Shown here piece by piece: positions 1 to 9,179 of a stretch of 59,839 nucleotides of DNA. The stretch's first letter is position 1, and each line of letters begins with the position of its first letter. The notes below the pieces were generated by a model, which was not told the DNA's origin, made no database searches, and worked only from the letters and a program-made list of their open reading frames with translations. This DNA comes from Desulfosporosinus sp. I2 (lineage in GTDB: Bacteria; Bacillota; Desulfitobacteriia; Desulfitobacteriales; Desulfitobacteriaceae): assembly GCF_000960765.1 (NCBI RefSeq), contig NZ_JYNH01000014.1, positions 1 through 59,839 of the forward strand. Direction: 5' to 3'. A program made the translations under genes and the position numbers.

Positions 1-231
1 CGTCCTGGATATCAGGGACAGCCTCAAGGTCCTCGCCCAGGGTATCAAGGACAGCCGCAAGGTCCTCGTCCAGGATATCAGGGACAACCGCAAGGTCCTC
101 GTCCAGGATATCAAGGACAACCGCAGGGTCCTCGTCCAGGATATCAAGGACAATCGCAAGCTCCCCGTCCAGGATACCAAGGACAATCACAAGGTCCCCG
201 TCCAGGATTTCAAGGACAGCAACAGGGCTCG
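1..231 (+). repeat. 33-bp in-frame tandem repeat in the infB N-terminal region
   Basis: Seven consecutive 33-bp units, beginning at 1, 34, 67, 100, 133, 166 and 199, each encode an 11-residue unit of the form [11 protein letters not shown]. The last three drift (P to S, Y to F, P to Q). An eighth unit starts at 232 with RPG and then diverges. The array probably continues upstream of the window. Synonymous differences between units show it is not a very recent expansion. IF-2 N-termini are known to be variable, linker-like and often low complexity. Confidence 0.95.
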
Positions 232-2193
232 CGTCCAGGAACAGCTCAGCGCGCTGGGGTAGGCGCTCCGTCAACTCCGACGATTACAGAGCAAGCTAAA
301 AGACAGTTACCAGCAAATAAGAAAGCCCAAGATAAAGCCTATGAACGTAAACGCGAGGTAGAGAAAGAAAGAGAAAATGCGATTCGTTCACCCCATAGAC
401 GCTTCCAAAAGCATCCTAAAAAGGAAGTTAGGGATACGACCCCGAAACACATTGTTATTCAAGAATCAATATCAGTTCAGGATTTAGCTAGTAAGATGAG
501 CCGTAAGGCAGGAGAACTGATCAAACACCTGATGAATCTGGGGGTTATGGCTACCATTAATCAGGAGTTAGACTCAGAGACTGCCACAATTTTAGCTGCT
601 GAATTAGGGGTTACAGTAGAAGTAAAAGCAGAAAAATCAATGGCTGTCATCACAGAGATCGAGGATGACCCGAAAGATCTCGTCTTCCGCCCACCTGTTG
701 TAACGGTAATGGGACACGTTGACCATGGTAAAACCTCCCTTTTGGATGCGATCCGGACCACACATGTGACTGCTTCAGAAGCAGGTGGTATTACTCAGCA
801 TATTGGTGCGTACCAAGTTGAAATCAACAATCAAAAGATTACGTTTTTAGATACACCTGGACATGAAGCATTTACCTCAATGCGTGCTCGTGGAGCTCAA
901 GTTACGGATATCGCGGTTTTGGTAGTGGCAGCAGATGATGGGGTTATGCCTCAAACCATCGAAGCAATCAACCACGCCAAAGCGGCTGAAGTTCCGATCA
1001 TTGTTGCCATTAATAAGATCGATAAAGAGAATGCAACTCCGGAAAAAGTAAAACAAGAACTGACAGAGTATGGTCTTGTCGTTGAAGAATGGGGCGGAGA
1101 TACTATTGCCGTTCCTGTATCCGCAAAAAGTAATATGGGCATCGAACAACTTCTCGAGATGATATTACTGGTCGCAGAAGTTCGTGATTACAAAGCAAAT
1201 CCGAATCGGTCGGCTGCTGGAACCGTCATTGAGGCAGAATTGGATAAGGGCAAGGGACCCATCGCAACCGTTCTTGTTTCTAAAGGCACTCTCAATATTG
1301 GAGATGTTGCAGTAGCGGGCTGTGCCTATGGACGGATTAAGGCTATGGTGGATGATAAAGGGCGACGGGTTAAAAAAGCGGGTCCATCCATGCCAGTTGA
1401 AGTTCAAGGTTTATCCGAAGTGCCTGAGGCAGGAGAATTATTCTATGTAGTTGCGGATGAAAAATTGGCGCGCCATATTACCGCCGCACGAACTGCAGTG
1501 CGCAAAGTGGAAGAATCTAAAAAGACGGTTGTTAAAGTTAGCTTAGAAGACCTTTTTGACAAGATCAAAGAAGGTGAAATTAAAGAGCTCAACATTATTA
1601 TTAAAGCAGATGTACAAGGATCAGTCGAAGCATTGCGTCAGTCGCTACTACGGCTTTCAACAGGCGAAGTACGCGTCAACCCAATCCATGGTGGAGTCGG
1701 TGCCATTAACAAAAACGACATTATGTTGGCGTCAGCTTCAAGCGCCATCATTATTGGCTTTAACGTTCGACCGGATGCTAATGCGAAAGCGACGGCTGAA
1801 CTCGAAGGCGTTGACCTACGTCTTTATCGAGTCATTTACGATGCCATTGAAGATGTTAAAGCTGCTATGACGGGACTCCTTGATCCTACCTTTAAAGAGG
1901 TTGTATTAGGTAAAGTTGAAGTCCGTCAGGTCTTTAAAGTGCCAAAGGCGGGAACGATTGCCGGATGTATGGTAACGGAAGGAAAGATCATCCGTTCAGC
2001 TAAGGTAAGAGTTATTCGAGATAGCATTGTCATTCATGACGGCGTCATGGAGTCTCTACGACGCTTTAAGGATGATGTTAAAGAGGTTGCTGAAGGTTAT
2101 GAATGTGGTATAGGTATCGAGAAATTCAATGACCTTAAAGAAGGAGACATCATTGAAGCGTTTATCATGGAAGAAGTTAAGCGCACTTTGTAG
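1..2193 (+). CDS. infB: Translation initiation factor IF-2 (5' end outside window)
   Basis: GTPase that delivers initiator tRNA to the 30S subunit and drives subunit joining. The frame is open from base 1, so the true start lies upstream; ATG 496 is internal. In order: a Gly/Pro/Gln-rich repeat (bases 1-231), a charged Lys/Arg/Glu linker, the IF2-N domain (about 440-620), the G domain with GHVDHGKTS near 711-737, DTPGHE near 850 and NKID near 1012, then the beta-barrel and C-terminal fMet-tRNA domains. The conserved part is full length. It is followed 24 bp later by rbfA, as in most bacteria. Identification is certain; only the N-terminus is missing. Confidence 0.98.
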   Translation, partial: RPGYQGQPQGPRPGYQGQPQGPRPGYQGQPQGPRPGYQGQPQGPRPGYQGQSQAPRPGYQGQSQGPRPGFQGQQQGSRPGTAQRAGVGAPSTPTITEQAKRQLPANKKAQDKAYERKREVEKERENAIRSPHRRFQKHPKKEVRDTTPKHIVIQESISVQDLASKMSRKAGELIKHLMNLGVMATINQELDSETATILAAELGVTVEVKAEKSMAVITEIEDDPKDLVFRPPVVTVMGHVDHGKTSLLDAIRTTHVTASEAGGITQHIGAYQVEINNQKITFLDTPGHEAFTSMRARGAQVTDIAVLVVAADDGVMPQTIEAINHAKAAEVPIIVAINKIDKENATPEKVKQELTEYGLVVEEWGGDTIAVPVSAKSNMGIEQLLEMILLVAEVRDYKANPNRSAAGTVIEAELDKGKGPIATVLVSKGTLNIGDVAVAGCAYGRIKAMVDDKGRRVKKAGPSMPVEVQGLSEVPEAGELFYVVADEKLARHITAARTAVRKVEESKKTVVKVSLEDLFDKIKEGEIKELNIIIKADVQGSVEALRQSLLRLSTGEVRVNPIHGGVGAINKNDIMLASASSAIIIGFNVRPDANAKATAELEGVDLRLYRVIYDAIEDVKAAMTGLLDPTFKEVVLGKVEVRQVFKVPKAGTIAGCMVTEGKIIRSAKVRVIRDSIVIHDGVMESLRRFKDDVKEVAEGYECGIGIEKFNDLKEGDIIEAFIMEEVKRTL

Positions 2194-2217
2194 TAAATCA
2201 GCCCTGGAGGTATTGGT

Positions 2218-2592
2218 ATGTCTAAACATCGGCCCAATCGTTTAGCAGAAACGCTCAAAGAAGAAATTTCCCAACTTATTAGGGTGGAGTTAAAAGATCC
2301 TCGGATCGGATTTGTCACATTGACTAGTGTGGATGTCGCAGATGATTTATCCCATGCCAAAGTATACGTTAGCGTTCTGGGCACAGAAGAAGAAGGAAAA
2401 CTTAGCTTGGAGGCCTTGAATCGGGCGGCGGGGTTCGTACGAAGTGAAATCGGAAAGCGCGTACGCCTTCGACATGTACCCTCCATTGTTTTTAAAAACG
2501 ATCCATCTATTCAACATGGCGCACATATAGCTAAGTTATTACACGACGTTGGAGTATCTGACGATACGAGTAAGGAAGAATCCCATGAATGA
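2218..2592 (+). CDS. rbfA: 30S ribosome-binding factor A
   Basis: Small KH-like protein that binds 30S precursors and helps 16S rRNA 5'-end maturation and cold adaptation. The 124-residue product has the family start (MSKHRPNRLAETLKEEIS) and the conserved DPRIGFVTLTSV segment, followed by the AKVYVSV strand. A GGAGG motif 8 bases before ATG 2218 supports the start. It lies between infB and nrnA, the usual order, and its 3' end overlaps nrnA by 8 bp, suggesting translational coupling. The length is typical. Confidence 0.96.
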   Translation: MSKHRPNRLAETLKEEISQLIRVELKDPRIGFVTLTSVDVADDLSHAKVYVSVLGTEEEGKLSLEALNRAAGFVRSEIGKRVRLRHVPSIVFKNDPSIQHGAHIAKLLHDVGVSDDTSKEESHE

Positions 2593-3568
2593 TAATTGTC
2601 AAATGGATGAGATGATTAAAGTGTTAAGAAAAGCGCCAAAGGTGGCGCTTTTCTCCCATGTATCACCCGATGGGGATTGTATCGGATCTATGTTAGCCAT
2701 AGGCCTAGCGTTGGAGAAGTTGGGTAAAGAAGTGACCTTTTACAACCCGGATTTGATTCCAAATAATTTGCAGTTTTTACCGGGCTCTTCTAGGGTAAGT
2801 CAGAAGCTACCGATACCCCAACCCCAAATCCTAATGTTTGTGGATTGTACTGATCTCCAGCGTGTTAATCTCTCGAAAACGGACCTCTCTGCAGAAAGTA
2901 CGATACTCAACTTAGATCATCACATCTCAAATCAGCTCTTTGGTCACGTCAACTGGATCGATGCCCAAGCAAGCGCTGTTGGAGAAATCGCCTTAACTCT
3001 TATTTATCAACTTGGCGTAGCTATTGATGAGGACATAGCTACGAATCTCTACACAGCGATCGTGACGGACTCTGGTTGCTATCAGTACAGCAGCACAACT
3101 GCTCAGACGCATCGTCTGACTGCTGACCTCTTAGATAATGGTATCGATATCCTCAACATCCACCATCACCTTTTTGGTCAAAATCCCCTTGCCCAACTTA
3201 AATTACTGCAATGTGCCCTGAATAGTTTGGAAATGTATGCGGAGGGGCAACTAGCCCTTATGACCTTAAGCTTGGAAGACTTTCAAAAAAGCAGGGCTCA
3301 GCAGGAATTGAGTGAGGGACTAGTGAATCATGCTCGCAACGTTGCGGGTGTTGAGGTGGCTGTTTTGCTGAAAGAAGTGGGACCACAAGAAATTAAGGTG
3401 GGCCTTCGTTCTAACCTCTGGCTGAATGTCAACGAGATTGCTGCAAAGTTTGGTGGAGGAGGGCACAAGCGTGCTGCAGGTTGTACTTTTAGAATCTCCA
3501 TGGCTGAGGCCAAACTAAACATCATTACGGCGATTGAGGAGGGTTTAAGGAATGGAAGGAGTTATTAA
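2585..3568 (+). CDS. nrnA: Bifunctional oligoribonuclease/pAp phosphatase NrnA (DHH family)
   Basis: DHH/DHHA1 phosphoesterase that degrades nano-RNAs and dephosphorylates pAp. Visible signatures are SPDGDCIGSMLA near the N-terminus, LDHH (the DHH motif) near residue 110, and the C-terminal DHHA1 glycine loop GGGGHKRAAG. The frame is open from an ATG at 2549, but ATG 2585, preceded by AAGGAAG, gives the expected N-terminus and an 8-bp overlap with rbfA. The product is 327 residues, typical of the family. Its 3' end overlaps truB by 17 bp, so nrnA and truB are surely cotranscribed. Confidence 0.94.
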   Translation: MNDNCQMDEMIKVLRKAPKVALFSHVSPDGDCIGSMLAIGLALEKLGKEVTFYNPDLIPNNLQFLPGSSRVSQKLPIPQPQILMFVDCTDLQRVNLSKTDLSAESTILNLDHHISNQLFGHVNWIDAQASAVGEIALTLIYQLGVAIDEDIATNLYTAIVTDSGCYQYSSTTAQTHRLTADLLDNGIDILNIHHHLFGQNPLAQLKLLQCALNSLEMYAEGQLALMTLSLEDFQKSRAQQELSEGLVNHARNVAGVEVAVLLKEVGPQEIKVGLRSNLWLNVNEIAAKFGGGGHKRAAGCTFRISMAEAKLNIITAIEEGLRNGRSY

Positions 3569-4436
3569 CGTCCTTAAACCACCAGGAATGACCTCTTCAG
3601 ATGTTGTAGTTTGGATGCGAAAACTCTTGAAAGTCAAGAAGGTTGGCCACACCGGAACGCTCGATCCTGGTGTAGCAGGCGTATTGCCCCTTTGTGTTGG
3701 GAAGGGAACCCGTCTAGCAGAATACATTACTGAGCAAGGAAAGACGTATATTGCAGAAGTTACCTTTGGAATAACGACAGAGACGCAGGATGCTTTCGGG
3801 AAAGTGATAAAAAGAACTTCTCCTGAGGTGAGACAAAGTGATTTAGAGCGGGTTATACCAAGTTTCGTGGGTAAAATAGCTCAGCTCCCTCCGATGTATT
3901 CGGCAGTTCGTAAAGAAGGAAAACATCTCTACGAATATGCACGCCAAGGGCTAGCTGTTGAGAGAACGCCGCGTGAAGTGTCTATCTACCAATTAAAGCT
4001 GAAAAAATGGTATGAGGGTGAGTTTCCACGGGCAATTTTAGAGATTGAATGCTCAAAAGGGACATACATACGGACAATAAGTCATGATCTGGGACAGGCT
4101 TTGGGTTGTGGGGCACATATGTCCTATTTAGTACGCATCCGCTCTGGCCCGTTTAAGATCCAAGAAAGTTGGTCACTAGAAGAGATAGAAGAGGCTGCGA
4201 ATAACGGTAACTATACTTTTTTACTTCCTTTAACCGCAGGAATTGATCTGCCTCAAGTTGTTTTGTCCGCGGTGCGTGGGAACGCTTTCCGGCACGGTCT
4301 GCCAACCAAGAGAGAATTAGTCAAGTCGCTTAGCATAGGAAATGAATCTTATGTTCAGGTTATAGAAAATGGCGAATTGATTGGAATAGGGATCTGGCGA
4401 GAAGAAGGACTTTATCCACATAAGGTTTTTGGATGA
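3552..4436 (+). CDS. truB: tRNA pseudouridine(55) synthase
   Basis: Converts U55 in the T-loop of tRNAs to pseudouridine. The 294-residue product begins MEGVINVLKPPGMTSSD and has the catalytic motif GHTGTLDPGVAGVLP, with the nucleophilic Asp near residue 39, then the KTYIAEV and CSKGTYIRTI strands of the family. The start lies inside the end of nrnA, with AAGGAATGG just upstream. The C-terminal region is PUA-like. It sits between nrnA and ribF as in Bacillus and Clostridia. Confidence 0.96.
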   Translation: MEGVINVLKPPGMTSSDVVVWMRKLLKVKKVGHTGTLDPGVAGVLPLCVGKGTRLAEYITEQGKTYIAEVTFGITTETQDAFGKVIKRTSPEVRQSDLERVIPSFVGKIAQLPPMYSAVRKEGKHLYEYARQGLAVERTPREVSIYQLKLKKWYEGEFPRAILEIECSKGTYIRTISHDLGQALGCGAHMSYLVRIRSGPFKIQESWSLEEIEEAANNGNYTFLLPLTAGIDLPQVVLSAVRGNAFRHGLPTKRELVKSLSIGNESYVQVIENGELIGIGIWREEGLYPHKVFG

Positions 4437-4440
4437 TACT

Positions 4441-4510
4441 AATCATGGCCAGCGCTTGGAAGAAGGTTAACACGTGCGAAGACAGTGTCTTCGGGCGCTA
4501 GCCAAGTTCT
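4441..4510 (+). repeat. Dispersed palindromic element, copy A (partial)
   Basis: This stretch between truB and ribF contains the 17-bp near-palindrome CGAAGACAGTGTCTTCG at 4477-4493, preceded by GGTTAACACGTG and followed by GGCGCTAGCCAAGTTCT. The same right-hand half recurs near 15600-15630, 20265-20283 and, reversed, at 22619-22660. This copy lacks the left AGAAAGTATA end, so it is partial. Confidence 0.85.
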
Positions 4511-4533
4511 TGATAATTAGGAGGGTCAAAGCG

Positions 4534-5463
4534 GTGCAAGTTCGAACTAGTTTACCTATGGAAAGAGAGCCGTGTGTTTTAGCCTTAGGTAATTTCGATG
4601 GAGTACATCTCGGACATCGTCGCTTGCTTGAACAAGGATTAAGTCAAGCAATGAGTTTGGGTGTAAACCTAGATGTTTTAATTTTTGAGCCTCATCCGCT
4701 CAAGGTATTATTTCCCGAACGGGGAATTAAACTCTTGTCTACAAACCAAGAGCGCTTGCAGTATTTGGAGGAGATTGGGGTTCATACGGTCTACCTTTTA
4801 CCGTTTACGAGAGAAACAGCGAAGACGTCTCCAGAACAATTTGTCGAGAAGATTCTGTTACCCTTAGGGGTAATACATGTTGTGGTTGGCTTTAATTACT
4901 CCTTTGGTGATCAAGGTAGAGGGAACTCCGAGTTAATTCAGGTTTTGGGACAGAAACATGGATTTGGAGTGAGTGTACTTCAGGCTCAAATGTTAGACGG
5001 TCAGGTGATCTCTTCGAGTAGTATTCGCAAGGCCTTACTACAGGGGGATATTAGATTAGCTACGGCGCTACTGGGACGTCCACCACGCCTACGTGGGACC
5101 GTTATCCATGGGGAAGAACGAGGTCGTCAGATCGGTTATCCGACAGCAAATATTCTCACGCCAGATGACTATCTAATTCCAAAAAGAGGAGTCTATGCAG
5201 TTAGAGCTTATTTGGACGGGAAAAGCGTGTCAGGGATGATGAACATTGGCATGAAACCAACCTTTCACGATCTCTATGATACTGTAGTCGAGGTTCATTT
5301 TCTCGATTTTGATGGAGATTTATACGGGAAAGAGATAACGGTCCTGATAGAGGAGCGTTTGCGAGATGAACGGAAATTTAAGGGTGTCGATGAACTCTTG
5401 ACTCAGTTAAATAAAGACCGAATTAAAGCCCAAGTTTTTCTCAATAATGATCGCACAAATTAA
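4534..5463 (+). CDS. ribF: Bifunctional riboflavin kinase / FAD synthetase
   Basis: Makes FMN and FAD from riboflavin and ATP. The N-terminal nucleotidyltransferase shows LGNFDGVHLGHRRLL, and SSSSIRKALLQGDI closes that domain near residue 160. The C-terminal flavokinase has RGTVIHGEERGRQIGYPTAN. The frame is open from 4474, but that stretch lies in the dispersed repeat. AGGAGGG at 4519-4525 places the start at GTG 4534, giving 309 residues, the normal length. The repeat inserted ahead of ribF separates it from truB by about 100 bp. Confidence 0.95.
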   Translation: MQVRTSLPMEREPCVLALGNFDGVHLGHRRLLEQGLSQAMSLGVNLDVLIFEPHPLKVLFPERGIKLLSTNQERLQYLEEIGVHTVYLLPFTRETAKTSPEQFVEKILLPLGVIHVVVGFNYSFGDQGRGNSELIQVLGQKHGFGVSVLQAQMLDGQVISSSSIRKALLQGDIRLATALLGRPPRLRGTVIHGEERGRQIGYPTANILTPDDYLIPKRGVYAVRAYLDGKSVSGMMNIGMKPTFHDLYDTVVEVHFLDFDGDLYGKEITVLIEERLRDERKFKGVDELLTQLNKDRIKAQVFLNNDRTN

Positions 5464-5468
5464 TCAAC

Positions 5469-5497
5469 TTTACAAAAACGTCGTTACAATGTATACT
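5469..5497 (+). promoter_or_regulatory. Probable sigma-A promoter for rpsO
   Basis: TTTACA (5469-5474), a 17-base spacer, then TATACT (5492-5497). Transcription would begin about 5504 and leave a leader of about 90 bases before rpsO, long enough for the S15 autoregulatory structure known in other bacteria. Only the hexamers and spacing are seen directly. Confidence 0.7.
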
Positions 5498-5595
5498 ATT
5501 TTAGATACTAACTCAACCCACTGACTCGGCTTAACGAAGTCTCCAACGTTATCCTGGGCAGTAGGGAATGAATAAAAAAATGGAGGAAACTTATC

Positions 5596-5862
5596 ATGAT
5601 GACACCTGAGAGAAAGCAAGAGATTATTCTGAAACACGCCCAACACGAAGGTGACACTGGGTCCCCTGAAGTACAAATTGCACTTTTAACTGAACGAATT
5701 ACCTATTTGACAGAACACTTTAAGACGCATAAGAAAGACCACCACTCACGTCGTGGGCTTTTGAAAATGGTTGGTTCAAGACGGGCATTATTAACCTATC
5801 TAAAAAATGTTAATTTTGACCGTTATCGGAATATTATTAGTGTGCTTGGACTACGGAAGTAA
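5596..5862 (+). CDS. rpsO: 30S ribosomal protein S15
   Basis: Primary 16S rRNA-binding protein of the 30S platform. The 88-residue product has [14 protein letters not shown] at the N-terminus and [20 protein letters not shown] in the RNA-binding helices, matching the whole family. GGAGG at 5582-5586 precedes tandem ATGs at 5596 and 5599; the first is used here. It has its own promoter and is followed at once by a strong hairpin terminator, so it is probably a monocistronic unit apart from read-through into pnp. Confidence 0.97.
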   Translation: MMTPERKQEIILKHAQHEGDTGSPEVQIALLTERITYLTEHFKTHKKDHHSRRGLLKMVGSRRALLTYLKNVNFDRYRNIISVLGLRK

Positions 5863-5867
5863 TCGCA

Positions 5868-5912
5868 AAAATGGAAGGAAGCGGATCACATAGATCCGCT
5901 TCCTTCCATTTT
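5868..5912 (+). terminator. rpsO intrinsic terminator
   Basis: A perfect 20-bp inverted repeat: left arm 5868-5887, five-base loop, right arm 5893-5912. The arms begin with AAAA and end in TTTT, so the hairpin could also work on the other strand. It follows the rpsO stop by 5 bases. Confidence 0.9.
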
Positions 5913-5916
5913 ATGC

Positions 5917-6036
5917 GAAGTTCGAAGTTCGAAGTTCGAGATGCGAGAAATAGACTATTTCCGGAGCCTGATTTTAAGTATCCGGTCCTCTATTTCAAAG
6001 TTCGAGCCTCGAACATCGAGCCTCGAACTTCGTTTT
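5917..6036. repeat. TTCGA-word intergenic repeat array
   Basis: Between rpsO and pnp the heptamer AGTTCGA is repeated three times in a row (about 5921-5940). Near 5997-6035 the words TTCGAGCCTCGAAC and ATCGAGCCTCGAACTTCG form inverted copies. The two blocks flank about 55 bases of unrelated sequence and could fold back on each other. Similar vocabulary recurs at 11699, 16681-16936 and, more loosely, 52676. Confidence 0.8.
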
Positions 6037-6145
6037 AGGCGATTATTCTTGATTTAGTTTTATTTATGCAAATTGCAGGAAATAATAACAATATGTCGAA
6101 GAGGAAACAAGTTAAGAAGGATTGAAAGTTTAAGGAGGTTCCATT

Positions 6146-8290
6146 GTGAAACAGGAAATACTCGAAAAGTCACTCTCAGTTGGTGAGAGAACCATGACTT
6201 TCCAAACTGGTAAACTTGGTAAACAAGCGGGAGGTGCAGTTTTTCTTCGTTACGGAGATACAGTAGTGACAGCATTCGCTACTGCTAGTGCCGTAGCCCG
6301 GGAGGGAATTGATTTCTTTCCCTTGACCGTGGAATTTGAAGAAAGAATGTACGCTGCGGGTAAAATTCCGGGTGGATTTATTAAACGTGAGGGAAGAGCT
6401 AGTGAGAAAGCCACCTTATCAGCACGTTTAATTGACCGTCCAATACGACCATTGTTCCCGGAAGGATTTCGGAATGAAGTTCAGGTGGTAGCCACAGTTA
6501 TGTCTGTCGATCAAGATAGTGCAACAGATATTACTGCCATTAATGCAGCTTCAGCAGCTTTAACCATCTCAGATATTCCCTTCGAAGGTCCTATTGCGGC
6601 AGTAACCGTTGGACTCATTGAGGATGAATATATAATTAATCCGACTATAGAACAAGCAGGTAAAAGTCAAATGCTTCTAACTGTCGCCGGAACAGAGGAA
6701 GCTATTATGATGGTGGAAGCCAGTGCTCACGAAGTGCCAGAGGATCAAATCTTAGAAGCAATTATGTTTGGACATGCAGAAATCAAAAAAATTGCCAGAT
6801 TTATTGCAAACTATCGTGAGGAAGCTTTGGCGCTTGGCTTGGCTAAAGAAAAACGCGAAGTTAAGATTGTTAGAACCAAAGAAACGATCGTAGAAGCGGT
6901 TAAAGCCTTCGCCTATGATAAATTAGATACGGCTGTTCGTGTAGAAGAGAAGAAGGCACGAGAGAGTGCTATTGACGAAGTAAAGGCTGAAGCCTTGAGT
7001 CACTTCGAAGCAGAATTCCCCGATGATTCAAAAGCTATAAAATCGGTACTTGAAGACATTGTGCATCAAATTGTTCGTAAATTGATCACGGATGAGCAGA
7101 TTCGTCCCGATGGGCGAGCAGTCGATGAAGTTCGTCCGATCAGTATTGAAGTAGGAATTCTCCCGCGTACACATGGGACAGGATTATTCACACGAGGTCA
7201 AACCCAAGTTTTGACTGTGGCGACGCTTGGAGCGGCAAGAGATGAACAAATTTTGGACGGTTTGGGCTTAGAAAGGTCTAAACGTTATATACATCACTAT
7301 AATTTTCCACCCTATAGTGTAGGGGAAACTCGGCCAATGCGGGGACCAGGACGAAGAGAAATCGGACATGGTGCACTCGCCGAAAGAGCGTTGCTCCCAG
7401 TCCTTCCCGATGAAAATGAGTTTCCTTATACCATCCGTCTCGTTTCTGAGGTGTTGGAATCCAATGGCTCTAGTTCAATGGCTTCTGTTTGTGGAAGTAC
7501 CCTTTCCCTAATGGATGCAGGCGTGCCAATTTCGGCTCCTGTAGCAGGCATTGCCATGGGACTTGTTAAGGAAGGGGAGCATTTAGCGATCCTGACAGAC
7601 ATCCAGGGTTTGGAAGACCATTTCGGAGATATGGATTTTAAAGTGGCAGGAACTAGCAAAGGGATAACCGCCTTGCAAATGGATATCAAAATTATGGGTG
7701 TGTCCCGGGAAATTTTGCTGAGGGCTTTAACCCAAGCTAAAGCAGGTCGCCTTTTTATTCTAGGTAAAATGGTGGCTATTTTGGACAAACCTCGTCCAGA
7801 ACTTTCAACCTATGCTCCAAGAATTATCACGGCCTCGATCCATCCTGATAAAATCCGCGATGTAATTGGACCTGGTGGAAAAACAATTAAAAAGATAGTT
7901 GAGGAAACGGGCGTCAAAATTGACATCGAAGATGATGGCCGTGTCTTTATTTCTTCGGTTGGAGGCGAAGGTGGGGAAAAAGCCTTAAAGATTATCCAAG
8001 CCTTAACTCAGGAAGTGGAAGTCGGTAAAATCTATCAAGGGAAAGTCACGAGGGTTATGGATTTTGGAGCGTTTGTAGAAGTCATCCCAGGGGTCTTGGG
8101 ACTGACAGGTAAGGAAGGCCTGGTTCATATTTCTCAATTAGCTCATGAACGTGTTGAAAAAGTAGAAGATATCGTTAAAGTCGGGGATGAAATCACGGTT
8201 AAAGCGACGGCCATTGACAAACAAGGTCGCTTAAATCTTTCACGTAAGGAAGCCATGCCAAAAAATCCAACCATGCCTAAACCACAATAA
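6146..8290 (+). CDS. pnp: Polyribonucleotide nucleotidyltransferase (PNPase)
   Basis: Phosphorolytic 3'-5' exoribonuclease of mRNA decay. The 714-residue product has the two RNase PH domains (about 10-230 and 310-540) joined by an alpha-helical domain, with [20 protein letters not shown] in the catalytic half. A KH domain ([20 protein letters not shown], about 560-615) and an S1 domain (about 625-690) follow. AAGGAGG at 6132-6138 supports the GTG start. The length is normal. It lies between rpsO and a ylxY-like gene, the standard Firmicute order. Confidence 0.97.
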   Translation: MKQEILEKSLSVGERTMTFQTGKLGKQAGGAVFLRYGDTVVTAFATASAVAREGIDFFPLTVEFEERMYAAGKIPGGFIKREGRASEKATLSARLIDRPIRPLFPEGFRNEVQVVATVMSVDQDSATDITAINAASAALTISDIPFEGPIAAVTVGLIEDEYIINPTIEQAGKSQMLLTVAGTEEAIMMVEASAHEVPEDQILEAIMFGHAEIKKIARFIANYREEALALGLAKEKREVKIVRTKETIVEAVKAFAYDKLDTAVRVEEKKARESAIDEVKAEALSHFEAEFPDDSKAIKSVLEDIVHQIVRKLITDEQIRPDGRAVDEVRPISIEVGILPRTHGTGLFTRGQTQVLTVATLGAARDEQILDGLGLERSKRYIHHYNFPPYSVGETRPMRGPGRREIGHGALAERALLPVLPDENEFPYTIRLVSEVLESNGSSSMASVCGSTLSLMDAGVPISAPVAGIAMGLVKEGEHLAILTDIQGLEDHFGDMDFKVAGTSKGITALQMDIKIMGVSREILLRALTQAKAGRLFILGKMVAILDKPRPELSTYAPRIITASIHPDKIRDVIGPGGKTIKKIVEETGVKIDIEDDGRVFISSVGGEGGEKALKIIQALTQEVEVGKIYQGKVTRVMDFGAFVEVIPGVLGLTGKEGLVHISQLAHERVEKVEDIVKVGDEITVKATAIDKQGRLNLSRKEAMPKNPTMPKPQ

Positions 8291-8398
8291 TGGTTTACGT
8301 CTAAAGGTACTGTATCAGAATCAATGATCAACATAATAATTGATGATCAGTCTGTGAGTTCCCCTATCCGCATAAATGTTAAGGAAGGGGGGACGCAT

Positions 8399-9154
8399 AT
8401 GTTCATTAACTTAAAAATCTCGCGACGAATCCTCTCGTTAGTCGGGATTTTCTTTCTGCTACTTTTGGGTATCATAACAGAGCGTTGGATAATAGGGTCC
8501 AATATCTCAGCTTCCAAACCTATCGAGCAGGTCAAAACGGATCGGTTGGTCATGGCTTTAACAATTAACGTGGATTGGGGCGAAGAATTCATTCCAGCCA
8601 TTTTAGACGAGTTGGATGAGGGTAACGCACGTGCAACCTTCTTTGTAACAGGTCGTTGGGCTAAGAAGCACCCAGACTTTCTGAAAATGATCTTCGGTCG
8701 CGGCCACCAAATTGAGAACCATGGCTATTCTCATCCTCATCCTGATCAACTTTCCGTAAAAGCAAATCAAGAAGAAATTCAAAAAACAGAAAACATCATC
8801 GAAGGAATTATTGGACGAAAAACGCATTTATATGCACCACCCTATGGCGAAAAAGGTGCTTCAGGACTAAGCGCCGCCAAAGGATTAAACTATAAGACTA
8901 TTCTCTGGACCTTGGATACTGTGGATTGGCGTGCAGACAGTACACCTGAAATCATCGCACAACGTATTATTAATCCAGTCATGCGTTTTGGAATCAAACC
9001 GAACAAGTCTGGTGCCATTATTTTAATGCATCCCAAAGCCAATACTGTTCGTGCCTTGCCTGTTATTCTCAAGCAATTAGCCTTACAGGGATATATTTTC
9101 CAATCTCTTGACGAACTAATAACATATGACCAGAGCGGAGATACTACCTCATGA
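8399..9154 (+). CDS. Polysaccharide deacetylase family protein, YlxY-like
   Basis: Predicted membrane-anchored NodB-fold protein of the sporulation-associated YlxY group, placed right after pnp as in Bacillus. GGAAGGGGGG ahead of ATG 8399 fixes the start inside a longer open frame from 8324, giving 251 residues. A signal anchor (ILSLVGIFFLLLLGIITE) is followed by the NodB domain with ATFFVTGRW, HGYSHPHP (the H-x3-H type metal motif) and a C-terminal ILMHP. In the first motif NVDWG stands where TFDDG is usual, so the catalytic-base Asp seems present but the metal-ligand Asp is Trp. Deacetylase activity is therefore uncertain. Confidence 0.85.
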   Translation: MFINLKISRRILSLVGIFFLLLLGIITERWIIGSNISASKPIEQVKTDRLVMALTINVDWGEEFIPAILDELDEGNARATFFVTGRWAKKHPDFLKMIFGRGHQIENHGYSHPHPDQLSVKANQEEIQKTENIIEGIIGRKTHLYAPPYGEKGASGLSAAKGLNYKTILWTLDTVDWRADSTPEIIAQRIINPVMRFGIKPNKSGAIILMHPKANTVRALPVILKQLALQGYIFQSLDELITYDQSGDTTS

Positions 9155-9179
9155 CAAATTAAAAAGTCGAGGTGGTTAA

